64,000 nucleotides of DNA from Grifola frondosa (Eukaryota; Basidiomycota; Agaricomycetes; Polyporales; Grifolaceae). Positions within the stretch are counted from its first letter, which is position 1. Every line of letters starts with the position of its first letter. A model generated the notes under the pieces. That model did no database searches, was not told the DNA's origin, and saw nothing but the letters and a program-made list of their open reading frames with translations. Where the stretch lies: positions 806,001 through 870,000 of the forward strand of contig LUGG01000002.1 in NCBI GenBank assembly GCA_001683735.1, read 5' to 3'. The position numbers and the translations under genes were made by a program. Below, piece by piece: positions 46,098 through 57,049 of this stretch.

Positions 46098-49000
46098 TCA
46101 GAAAACCATCTCGAATGCATGATGGTCCACATATCTGTTCACATAGAAGTACTTGTAGGCATCGAGGGCATTGTGTTCCGTGATATTGTTGGGGACAGGT
46201 TGTTTTCCATAGACACCAATAAGATGGGCAGCTCGGACAATGCTATCGAGATGAAGCACAGAGAGAACGGGAACGCCACGCTTTGACTCGGGGCGAACGA
46301 TGTACATGCCTGTATCTTCATCGGGCTCCTCGGCTATGCGTTCGAACCACTGGACCAGTGCGCAAGGATATACGATACCACCAAATTTGAAAGAGAAAAA
46401 GAGGCGTATACGCACTACAGCAAGAGCCTTGATCCCTTCGAAGTCCGGCTGATAATTAACAAAAGCACAGTCGAAGCGCGGTGCGATTCCGAACCACATC
46501 GGTGTAGCACGAATGTGTTCGCGGTGCATTCCTCCAACGCCAGAGGGATCACTAGGTGCATAATAGGTTGATGCCGCGGAGAAAAAAACTGAGATCTTCT
46601 CGTCGAATTCCGGGCAGTCCTGTAGCGGAACTTCGAGTCCTGGAAGGCCACTGTCCGGATTTAGTTGATCGTATAGAAATCGACGTATCAGTTCTTTCAG
46701 TCGAGGTTGCTTGATGTAATTAGCAAGAGCTACTGCTGTACGGGGAAGTTTTGTCTCTGTATGGCCAATGAATGAGCATTTGCTGTTGACAATGAATGAG
46801 AACTTACGGGGAGTCGCAGCCATCACAACATATGCAAGGACAGTGGGTCCGGGCATAGCGCCATCATCGTTTCGTGCTCGATTGTGCTCCCGGCGTGACT
46901 TCGCGGGGATTAGCATCTCTTCTTCCGATTCCGTGTCCTCGTCAGGATCTGATATGGGATTTAGTGTGACATGCAACTTGAATAAAATACCACTCACGTA
47001 GCTTGAGATATTCTTCGAATAAACAAGGTCGCATGAGCATCCCTCGGTCTGCAAAGTCAACACGAGATGCGGCGAGTTTGTCAACGCGCTGGTTCGTCAG
47101 CAACATTTGCCCCATCGCTTTATGTTTGTTAGAACGCCTATATGGATCCTTGACTGCCTCGATGTGCTTTGATTCCGTTATCGAGGAACAAAGACCATTA
47201 GGAGCGCCAAACGCCCATATAAGACGGCGATAGTGGCGAAGCGAGTGTTGACGAGGAAGATTGAAGTTTTCTCGTACACCAGTGGCCTGAAAGATTCCCC
47301 GATTGGCATAGAAGCGCTCCAAAGCATGCTCAAGCTGGCGCAGAGTGCTCGGAGTGTGAACATTGCGGCGGACAAGGTAACAAAACTCGATGAACGCCCG
47401 AATCGCCCGTACCATTTCTGAGGGCACGTAACCAACAATTGCAGCAAGATAGACCTGGTATCATGATTATAAGCTGTGGCTATGTCATTAAGGGATGGCC
47501 GCTCACCTTCATTAACGCTTTGGAATCATCCCCGGTCCATTGCTTGAAGCCTCGGCCTTCATGGAAGTTCCGCAAGCCAGAGAAAGGTGGTGCAACCGCA
47601 ATGCTGTACGTTCTCAATAATTGACTTCGTTGCAAATGAAATGGACTCACCGGTGATCGATGTCTGCGAGAATCACCTGGGCCTGCGAATTTCCATGTTC
47701 TTGAATGAGATACTGCTCGACCCAATCAACTAAGTGATCCTTGAAGGTTCCCTTGATCAATTGGTGGAGGATATCCGGCGCTATCAGCTCATGGATGTCA
47801 GCGCGGGGAAAGTCGTTCGTGAAGGGCTGTGAAACGATAGTAATCAGTGATCATGAACACCAAAATAAAGGTCATCAATGCCGCAAAGTCGTTGCTCCCA
47901 TCGACGATGCAGCGGAACGTCTTCAATTCTGGCCTCCACCAAGAATCAGATGCGCATTGGCGCGGCGCTGCACCCACCGCACATCGACTTCGACGAGCAC
48001 ATCAAAGCACCACGGCGCCGTGATTGTGATGTGTATGAAGAGCTGGTAGCGGCTTGTAGAGACCTACATACGGTAGGTGATGAGAGCAGGGGACCCGTTT
48101 CATCTCTCGAGGAGATGACATGGTCGGAGCGTGCGTGAAGAGAACAGATTGAAACTTACTACAATATCCCCGACAAGACCGTACTCATTCCAGAGCACCC
48201 CAAGCTCAAAGTCGGCAACTAACGCCTCCGTGTGTTCACGCGTCCGACGCCCGCCGCCAGCACCGTCAAGGTCGTGATTGGGGGCTGTACACCTGAATAC
48301 AGCATTAGACATATCTGGAAGAATCAAAATATGAGAGAGTATACCTTGGACACCATCCTTGCACGATGCAGGCAAGGAGGGCTTGCTCTGGATAGTCCGC
48401 GATATAAGGGCCTAAACCATAAATGACACGTCTAAAATGTCCGTCGGCGCAACGCGTGACCTCCGGAGTGGTCATTCCGGGTTTTAGTGGTTGAAGAATG
48501 CGAGAGAGGGAGGTATGAAACAGTTGTCGTCGGAACTTGCGAAAGTTTGCATCATTGGCGTAGTCGCGATGTGCTTTGTAAATCTCGTGTGAGCTACGTA
48601 GAGTAACGAGTCAAAGAAGACTTACTTTTTGGTAGAGCTAGGAAGCCGATTAAGGCAACCGCATTGCGATGTGCACGGCGTACGCTATTGTTCACATTCC
48701 CGATCGATGCGTACAAAGGATAATACTCATTTTGCCCGGTTGCGACAGACACAGTGGTCTTGTCGCTGCCCAGGATGATTGGAACGAACGCCGCTCCTGC
48801 GTTTGTAGGGTCTTCCGCAATGATATCCTAGTGAAATCTCAGTTATTGTATTCGTTTGCAAGCAAGAAAATGTAAAATAATATACCGCCTGTTTCCATGC
48901 CCAGTCTCCAGACATGAAATCCTTGAGTCTACGTTCCCCATCGACAAATTCGCGAAATGGTCCGTAATTGATCTCACCGTCGAAGTCGGGGTTTGCGAGC

Positions 49001-50016
49001 ATATTCTGAACAACCGTACGCGGATTTCGAAACCAAACATCATATCTGCCTGTCATCCATCGTGGCACATTATGATCAGGAACCTCACCAGAATAGCTCA
49101 ACTCAAACGACTCCCACTTGACATCCCCGAGGCGGGTCGAATCAATGGTGCGGTAAAGGTCCTTGGAATTTGCGAAAGGTCCATAATCGTTATACTTGAG
49201 AAGCGTAGCTGTCCAAAGGTCCATCAGTTCATTGATACATTTTCCCGGCATCTTGTCGCGCGTATAGAGTAGCCCAGCAACTTCAAACTCGACGCGGTTC
49301 CGATATGGTGACCAGTCGTCTGATAGCGGCGCGGGCGGGAAAGTGGGAGGAGTATCTGGCGGCAAGTAGTTTCCGTCTTCATCGCATGGCGTGCCTGAGG
49401 TGCAAGAAATGATTAAAGGGAAGTTAAGTGGTATCGATGTCCTGAAAAACACACCGTCGATATGCTCGTGATATTCACGGCTTAATCCTTCAGGTACCGT
49501 ATCATCCAGAGGATGATCTTCCGCTACATGCGCCGGAGCATCATCATCACCCTGCTCTGAATGCCCTAGACTCGACTCCTTCGAAAACTCGGAATGCGGG
49601 CTCAAATAATCAAAATCCCCCCCTCCGAGATCAAAATCCAAGTCAGCCATAGGCGAACCGACGCTGTGTTCATCTTCCTCGTGATTCGCAACCTCGCCTT
49701 CATCGACATCATCCATTAGTACGTCTTCGGGTCCGACTTCTTGATCAGAATGCTCGGTGGAGGAATTGGTTTCATGAACTGCAGCGCGCTGCGCTGACAT
49801 CGTGTCACTGTGGTCATTTTCCGATCCGCCGTGGTCAGAAGACGGGTCGGACTGGGGTCCAGCTGCATTAGGGAGGCATGGGTGGTGTGTGCGGAAATGT
49901 AATGTACGTCCGGCCTTGCTTTTGAAGTAGCGGTGGCATTTACGGCAGCGATACTCCGCTGGATTACGGATGGGTCGTTTTAGAAGATGCGAGAAAGGAT
50001 CGGGTGAGCTAGACAT
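46098..50016 (-). CDS. Plavaka transposase (element 1)
   Basis: The gene starts with a C2H2-type zinc finger (YRCRKCHRYFKSKAGRTLHF followed by two His) and an acidic Ser/Asp-rich region. The Plavaka core follows: WTATLLKYNDYGPFANS, GRYDVWFRNPRTVVQNMLAN, SGDWAWKQA, then after introns FKQWTGDDSKAL, MVRAIRAFIEFCYLVRRN and SLRHYRRLIWAFGAPNGLC. The usual tail is VNRYVDHHAFEMVF. It catalyses excision and insertion of CACTA-like DNA elements of the Plavaka group, which is widespread in basidiomycetes. Many short introns break it and I did not join all exons. Long open stretches and preserved ends suggest it may still be functional. Confidence 0.85.
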
Positions 50017-50219
50017 AGTTCTATGTAGGACCTTTAGGAGAGATGGATTGAGCTTCAGAATAAGAAAAAAAACAAAGTAAATTCACGGCGTACGCTGACG
50101 CGCTCACTCTGTGAGCGTCGAGACACACCGGTCATCGGGAGGTTCTAGACGCCAGGTTGCATGGGTACTTGATGAGCATCCCGTAAAGTTCAACTTTCAA
50201 CCACTACCTTCACTCCTCC
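50017..50219. promoter_or_regulatory. Divergent promoter of element 1 (transposase / partner)
   Basis: 203 bp between the two start codons, with an A-rich stretch at 50061-50080. Element 2 has the same arrangement with 184 bp between its start codons. Confidence 0.55.
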
Positions 50220-52323
50220 ATGCCTCAGACTCGACCTACTAACAAGGATCAACGCCCCGGTCAGGTTGACATGAAGCGCAAGCGTCGCACCCGTGCTGAA
50301 ATCGAGGCGGACTTGGCGGCGAAGGCGGCGAAGGACAAGAAGACGACGGCAAGCCAAAAGGAAAAGGAAGCCCACCTTGCAGACATAGAGGATCAAATAT
50401 CGACGAGCGACGCCCAAGCATCCGCGACGCGTGTTACACACGCTAAGAAAGGTCTTGTCCGCAGCGGTGCCATAGCTGATATATCCAGGCCTCCGAAGAA
50501 GGACAGGCGTCCTCGTAGGGTGGAGCGGGATGAATCCACTGAGCCAAGTGCCGGCAGCAAAGAAGATGACGCGTTGTATTCAGATGTGCCGACCGACATC
50601 GACTACACTTCGGAGTCAGACGCTGTACCACTGGCTAAGAAGGCGAAGAAGGACAGCGGGGTCAGGAAGGCCATCACCGCAGCTCGTAAGACTCTTCCCG
50701 ATCCCGCCGTCAACCAAGTGCAGGGCGCTGCGGCCGACAAATCGAGGATGTCGCCTGATATACCTGTCAAAAAGGGGTGAGTTAGCTGCAAGTCGAAGAG
50801 AATAGTTAGCGCTCAGAAATTATCATGTCTTGACACTTGTCTTAGGGCTCAGCAAAAGCAGGCAACATCTGTGGAGGGGATTTCAGGCACTGCCAAGAAC
50901 TGGACGGCATCAGTGGTTGATTGGGATAACGCGCTGCCACCTACAAATCGTGACACTGCTTCTATTATTCCGTATACTAAGCCACCCGCTGGCGCTCGCG
51001 CAACGAAGGAGAACATACCGGCGACACCAGTCAAGTTTCAAGAAAGGGGAATCATCAGCGATGACGAAGGTGTGGAACGAGATGCCGCAATGTCAAGTCC
51101 TGAGAAGAATGGCAAGCGTTTGACGAGTAATGTGAGTGCCAATGGACTTACCGTATTGATCTCTAAATGGGTTGTCACATCCAGGGTATCGTCACTGTCA
51201 CGTCCAAGCCGCAAAGCGATTCCAGCACTAAGGTCAATTCCGACGTTCAAGTCAAAGCCGAGGACTCTGATGAAAACAAGCTCAACGACGCACCGAAGGA
51301 TAGCAAAGATTCTGAAGGAACATACAAGATGCCTGCAGAGCTGAATCACCGTTTCAAGAGGAAATTCATGCCGACGGTCATCAAGCTTGTTGGAAGACTG
51401 AACAATCCGTGGTCGTTCGTCGAGTTGGGTGCAAAGCAGCTCGACATGTGTATCGAATTCCTCCAGATGCTCTGGATCGAGATCTATGGACCTACCGTCC
51501 CTGTTCCTCGGCCGATGAAACCTTTCTGCAAATTGGTAAGTCCGACATGTTCTTGAGCAACTGATTACTTTCTTACTCCGTGGTAGGTGACCCAAGAACT
51601 GGCCCAATGGCGTTCCGCTATGGCCAGCACAGCGCTTCGTCTCTTACACAACTTTTTTCTCAGCGATCCTTCGACTGCCTTTGATAACGAAGAGCGCGCT
51701 GCGGAGGCACAAGACATGCTCCAAGATCTATGGTTCCTCTTCGAGAAGGTTCATTCCAAGGTATGTCGCGTTTTACTGTCTCCACAAAACAACTAGTTGA
51801 TATGTCTATTTATTAAATAGCCTTATTCGGGCCTCTTCCGATCAGCGTTCGTCTTGCGAACCTTTACTCATTTCCTTTCCTCGACCCACGGTGCAATCAA
51901 GTTCTCTGATCACAATATACCTCGGTCAATGTGTTACCCATTGGCGCAGTTGCCTTGGCAGCAGCCGCAGTACGTTCACGCATTCATTGTTGATATTGAT
52001 TTCGTTGACTTCATTTTTAGGTTGAGCGCGCTGTGTGGTTGTGGGCCGAGGAGCGCGTCACCATAAGCAGTAGTGGTCAAGTCGATTATCCAAAGAAACC
52101 ATTCAATCCGAAAGTCCTCAAAGAAAGCAAGTACCACCACCACTTTAGCGACCTTCGGTGGGGCAGCGCGACCCGTTCATATGTTGTCTCGGTGAAGAAC
52201 CTTTCGGCTTCGAAGATCTCGAAGATAATCGATCTAGCGCGTCCGCCTTCCACCATTATGTCAGATGACGACGATGACAAGGGCCGCGCATCGCTCGTGG
52301 ACAATGGCTCGGATTCCGAGTAG
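50220..52323 (+). CDS. Plavaka-associated partner protein (DUF6532-like helical domain)
   Basis: Six exons: 50220-50776, 50846-51131, 51185-51535, 51587-51760, 51821-51970 and 52021-52323. The N-terminal part is basic and acidic in turns (MKRKRRTRAEIEADLAAKAA), likely nuclear and disordered. The folded part has FKRKFMPTVIKLVGRLNNPW, QELAQWRSAMASTALRLLHN, SGLFRSAFVLRTFTHFLSST and VERAVWLWAEERVT. It ends in an acidic tail, SDDDDDKGRASL. Its helix pattern and place next to a transposase match DUF6532-type proteins. Its role is unknown; a DNA-binding or regulatory helper of the element is possible. The join of exons 5 and 6 is one base short (CCGCAG|TACGT). Confidence 0.65.
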
Positions 52324-52579
52324 CGGTAGTGGTGCGTAATCTTGTTTTCCATCACATTGGTCTGACTGTCTTAGCAGGGATATCTCGTGGTGCTAGACGA
52401 GCTGTTGAATACCCGGCAGGCCCGGCGTCATCGTCGTCTCTCCTATTTCTCGCAAGGACATCTTTTCGTCTATTCCCTCTCTCTCGTATATATCCACCCC
52501 CACTCACAAGAAAACTCTGACATCTTGGCCCGGATTTCACTGATTATTCTCTCTTGCACTCCGGCTTCTGTATGTATGT

Positions 52580-52805
52580 ACACTCATTTGATTTCTGAGT
52601 GTTCTGGACAGTCTGGTTTCATTATGCCCGCATTTCAATCTTCTTTTTTGTTTTAGCAGTCTTAAGTCGGTCTCGCGCTTCTCGGTGATGTATCTACACT
52701 CATTTGCTTTTGAGTGTTCTGGACAGTATTTTCATTATGCCCGCGTTGTACTTGTCTCGACCTTCTCTTCGTCTTAGCAGCCTCAAGTCGGTCTTCCGCT
52801 TCTGT
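52580..52805. repeat. Two imperfect tandem copies, about 116 bp each
   Basis: Copies start at 52580 and 52696. Each opens with ACACTCATTTG, TGAGTGTTCTGGACAGT and CATTATGCCCGC, and later has TTAGCAG, TCAAGTCGGTCT and CGCTTCT. ACACTCA and TGAGTGT form a small palindrome in each. Location near the right end of the element suggests subterminal transposase-binding repeats. Confidence 0.65.
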
Positions 52806-53079
52806 CCGATCTCAGGCATATTGTGTAATACCTATGCTCTTTTCAATCAAATTTTGTATAGCGCTCTCTCGCTTGAATGTCTGTGGGTCAATTACAGTCT
52901 GAATGAACTGAGATCTCTTTGGTATCTGAGCTATCTGAATAGAATCTGAATGATTATATTAACTTCATGGTCTGAAGCCTCTAAATTTAACACATAAGAA
53001 GATTCAAGACCATTTAGAGACTACAGAGGACGAGGGCTTATGAACGCTCTGAAGCGTCTTAAGGTTCAGATGCTCAGAC

Positions 53080-53128
53080 GAAATAGACAAGTTAAGATCA
53101 AATAAGACAACTTCGGATTTTGCTGATG
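53080..53128 (-). repeat. Right terminal inverted repeat of Plavaka element 1
   Basis: Ends TTTTGCTGATG at 53128; its complement begins CATCAGCAAAATCCGA, matching the left end at 38430. Confidence 0.75.
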
Positions 53129-53315
53129 TCACTCTGTATTGTGAGTGTTATCTTTTCTTTGTCGGTGCTTCACGCTTAAATGGTCCGGCTTCTTCATTAG
53201 GATATGGATAGAGAAGGTATCACCGCATGAATGCTGGGCAAGGATCAGGGAATGGAACGGCGGGAGATGGGCGCGACTCTGGGAGAGATGCAGGGAATAC
53301 ATGGATGTGTTTTAG

Positions 53316-54771
53316 CAAGGCAAGTCGTTGGGTTCGACTCTAGTTTCTACAGTATGACCGTCATCACCTGCTACCCATTCCTATCATATGTCTCGGCCTT
53401 TGTGGCTAATGCAGTACTCTGGCATAGTGCTAATATTTATTATTTGGTTCCCTTGGTACATGTATTTCTGCCATATATATCACTGGATTTGCGTACACAC
53501 TGGGCATCCAAAAGATCTTCGGCTATTCGACAATTGCTACTCAGATTCCCTTCCCAGCGACGAGTTCCGGGAGCAGTACCACCAATAGTACCGCCATTGT
53601 CGTGACCAGCACCAACGCTGGGTACGTAGTATATGCAACTCTACCGCGGAGATTGCCCTGTGGATTCAATCAGGCGTCAAGTCACGGTCAGGTCCGTAGG
53701 TCGGACTCAAATGGCACAATGAGAGAATGAATAGATGTTGGATTGTATTGCATTTATTGTCAGCGCAGTTCAATCTAGGCCTACGAAAAATCCGATGACA
53801 GCGTGTTAGTGATAATAACCTGTATCATCGGGAATCCCAACGGATACGTAAGTATACTACGCGAATCAGAAACACAGCCAGCTGGGTGGAGAAGTCTGAA
53901 CGCAGAATCGCTCCGTAGAAATTCAACGGCACATTCTTGTGATGATAAGTATACTTGGTGTGGAAGTAATTCCTCCATAAGGAATGGGCCACATACCTTT
54001 GAGTTCTTCCGTACGGGCCTGAAGGGATGATAGGGTATCCTGCATATGGCACCGTGTCCCTTCCATACTTTCCATATTGGTCATCAGAGTCTCCGATGTT
54101 GAAATTCTGGGAGCCACACCACAAATTTTGAAAAGTGTGTGAGAATTATGTATCCCGTAGAGATGATGAATTATCGATTTGATCGTTCGTAGAACTGTTG
54201 CTTATCATTCTGTGCATTCAAAAGAGGCGGGACAATCAATAAATTAATCGAAAAGCCAACAGGACCAAAGGCACAATTCCTGCAGAATGCGTCAAAAATA
54301 CAAGAGGGTCGATGACTCTTTCATCGTCACTCACCATGAACATTTCCGCGATGCGACTCGGAAACCTAGATAAAGAAATTCGTTTGACAAGCAAAGAATT
54401 CGTTCATGGTACCTTTGATATTTTGCACTTCCGGAAAATAATCTCTCCAGTAAACAGAGAGAAAGTCGGAGGACAGTATTGACTGATTTGAGACCACGAC
54501 GATCGTGAGTCCACACGTTCCAACTCAGCATCGAGGTGGCTGGCATGAGCACCATAGAACTCTCCGACTCCGACGTCTCGGAATCTTCGAACAGAGGCCG
54601 TCCAGTTCTACGATGAAATGCATGTTATTGGGAAACAATTCCGAGAAAAGACTCGAGAGTCAAGAAGTTAGAACTCCAGGCAAGGCACGTGATTGGCACG
54701 CGTCGCGCGCCAAGAGTTGATCGACAAGTTAGGACTACGCTCAATTGCCATACGGTCATCTCGCTATAACA
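53316..54771. other. Intergenic after the GST gene
   Basis: 1.45 kb with no recognised gene or repeat. A GGTTCGACTC string at about 53332 is not part of a tRNA that I can fold. Confidence 0.45.
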
Positions 54772-56283
54772 ATGTCTTTCACGTTAAATTCTATCCTCAG
54801 TTCTCAATCGTCTCTGGTTCAGGAAGCCGCAGAAGCTCTCCCCCACCAATTCTCTCAGTGCACTTATTCCCTCGGACCCATCCGTCAAGCAGTTTATCTT
54901 TGCTTTACATGTGCTTTGCCCCGCGGTATCTGCTCAGCGTGCTCAATCGCCTGTCATACGGACCACGAGCAGCTCGAACTTTTCCCTAAACGCAACTTCC
55001 GCTGTGACTGTCCTACCACCGCGCTTGCTCACCAGTGCACCCTGCACAAGAACTTGGAGGAGCCCAATAGTACAAATCAATATGGACAGAATTTCGCGGG
55101 AGTGTTCTGCAGGTGCGGGAGAGAGTACAATGCCGAAAAAGAGCGGGAGACGATGATCCAATGCCTTGCCTGTGAGGTGCGTTTCTTGGCCTTGTTCCAT
55201 ACAATGTCTGACAGTGTGTACTAGGACTGGTTTCACGAATCATGTCTGAACCTTCGTGAACGTCCATCGTCCCGACAACCGACTCCAGAAGTTCCCCAGG
55301 AGCCTCGAGTGGAGACAGACGATGCTGCCTCCGAAACTTCTTCGTCTGGGCTGCCTCCTCCGCTCATCCACGCGTCGGACTATGAATGCCTCGTCTGCAG
55401 CGCTTGTGTGCGTAGGATTGACGTGCTTCGGAGATGGGCTGGTACACCTGGAGTGTTGATGGTGGTGCGCAACAGCCCTGAGAACCGGTGGCGTGTAATC
55501 GGCAAGGAAGATGGTGCCGAAACTGACACCGTTGAAATTGACACGGTAGGGAATGAAGTTGAATCTTCCCCTGTTACTGGGGAGAAGCGTGAACGGTCAG
55601 CCTCAGCTGCAGATGCGCCGGAGGCCAAGCGGACGAGAGTATCTCCAGATGCATCGTGCTCATCACCTCCTTGCCTTGCTCCTCCCATCAATCAGGCTGC
55701 GCAGGACCTCCTAACATATCTCGACAAGATGGGCTTACCGGAAACAACCCCCATTGTTGAGCATGAGTACCTCGGTGCAGGGGATATCTTCCTCACATCC
55801 GGCTGGCGAGATCGTTGGTGTATTGTAAGAACGTGAGTCTTTGTAATTCTACTCGATGAAGTCCCTGACTTCTTCATCTCAGTGTTTGCCCACATTGCGA
55901 TCGCGGGCATATCTTCTTGAGGAGGAAGAAACCTACGAACCCCCTGAGGACCCTGATTCTGGTGGGTTGTGTGTATTGCCATCTCATTATCAAATGTGAC
56001 TCATGGACGTCCATAGGCTTGTCGCTTGAAGAACTGGGTATGCGCGCGCCCAACGTCTTCCCCTGATCGCGCCATAGACGGGATCAGAGCATTCAACGAG
56101 ATGCGGTACGTCCCTTTACTGCCTGTTATGTATTCTTTTTCCCTAGTGACTTACCATCCTCATACTTCATTTGTGCGCAGTGACGATCTCATGAACCACC
56201 TCCGACCCTTCGCGCAGGAAGGAAAAGAGGTTACCGAGGCGGACATTCGTGCCTTCTTTGATGCACGCATGGCTACAAAGTGA
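54772..56283 (+). CDS. UBR7-like E3 ubiquitin ligase (UBR box plus PHD finger)
   Basis: Exons are 54772-55176, 55225-55824, 55883-55961, 56017-56105 and 56181-56283. The UBR-type zinc box is at about residues 25-95 (CTYSLGPIRQAVYLCFTC, GICSACSIACHTDHEQLELF, RNFRCDCPT). An atypical PHD finger follows (VFCRCGREYN, IQCLACEDWFHESCLNL, then YECLVCSACV after an acidic insert). The C-terminal part has RAYLLEEEETYEPPEDPDSG and DGIRAFNEM. The human relative UBR7 binds histone and N-degron-like substrates. The frame is off at two C runs in exon 4 (56049-56051 and 56060-56063). Adding one position at each gives the family sequence (QRLP, then DRAIDGIRAFNEM), so sequence error is likely. Confidence 0.85.
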
Positions 56284-57049
56284 AAGGAATCAATATTCAT
56301 GCCGTGAAATGTTTGATGTGCGCCTCGCTAAAAGTTTGACAAGTGGTCTAGTGCAAAACAATGTTCGATCTGATTACGAGGTATCGTTATCATGTTTAGG
56401 TGTAAGTTTTGATGATATCCCATATGCGCATCTCTTAAAGACCTGATATCAATGAACACTCTGCACGAACATGTCGGATATTCTGATATAGTTTCGAGTG
56501 TTATAGTGTCTTTGAAGGTCTGCGAGGCGAATGGGAAGATACAACGTTTGTTTGATTTACCCACAGTGCAGCTTTCTCTATTGGGCCGTATTTATAGGAT
56601 CATGTCGATAATAAAAAGTCAGGACCGAGAACCTTGATTCAGATTAATAAAAATTGGTCTACCCGGACTTCAAGCCAAGATTTGACGCTATCATCGAGAT
56701 CTTAGCTATATCTGAGGCATGCGATATGCATCAGGAATCGAGGTTATCTCCGCATCGTCTGTATGGCTCGATGCGGAGGCAGATGAGCTGCGGAAGAGCC
56801 CCCCAAATTGCGGAGCACGTGGTCTCCGCGATGCTTATCAGTTGAGATTGTGGGCTCCATTTGAAGACAGCAGTCTCCGCAGGACTCATTAAGGACCGGA
56901 TCCTCTCAGACAACCGTTTATGAGATTATATAGACGTACGGATACTACGGCAGTATGTAGCATACTCCAGTAGCTAAACTGCAATTTTGCTCGTACATAT
57001 GCTCCAATTCTAACCGGCAACAGCAATACATGTCTTTAGTCTGCGGATA

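Larger units (their letters stand above)
38430..53128. mobile_element. 14.7-kb Plavaka (CACTA-like) DNA transposon with captured host gene fragments
   Basis: The left end begins CATCAGCAAAACCCGG at 38430. The complement of the right end begins CATCAGCAAAATCCGA and finishes at 53128; 20 of the outer 24 bases match. Further inside, both ends share TCTTAA and TTAGAGAC motifs and a TTTCGTCTGAG block in inverted order. TC stands directly outside both ends (38428-38429 and 53129-53130). A 3-bp CTC (38427-38429 and 53132-53134) is the alternative that restores the GST frame. Contents, left to right: eIF4G 3' part, actin copy, AVL9-like fragment, eIF4G 5' part, exosome-like fragments, Plavaka transposase and the partner gene. 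The right subterminal part holds tandem repeats. Confidence 0.8.
37741..53315 (+). pseudogene. Glutathione S-transferase gene split by the 14.7-kb Plavaka element
   Basis: Exon 1 is 37741-37820; exon 2 starts at 37872 and runs into the element at 38430. The thioredoxin-fold part has ITLYDVPSTIPQPWAPN, FILNYKRLHYHTVWVEFSD and ANIIAEYLE; the helical part runs to VSYADFALC. Read into the element it would stop eight codons later. The missing end lies right after the element. Exon 2 resumes at 53135-53140, a 60-bp intron follows, and 53201-53315 codes WIEKVSPHECWARIREW to EYMDVF and stop. Joined at CTC|TGTATT, the total is 759 nt, one open frame of 252 residues. An upstream in-frame ATG exists at 37708. 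As it stands the gene is disrupted. Confidence 0.85.

Noticed and set aside
53325..53350. tRNA-like TTCGACTC string
   Set aside because: No acceptor stem or anticodon arm can be formed around it.
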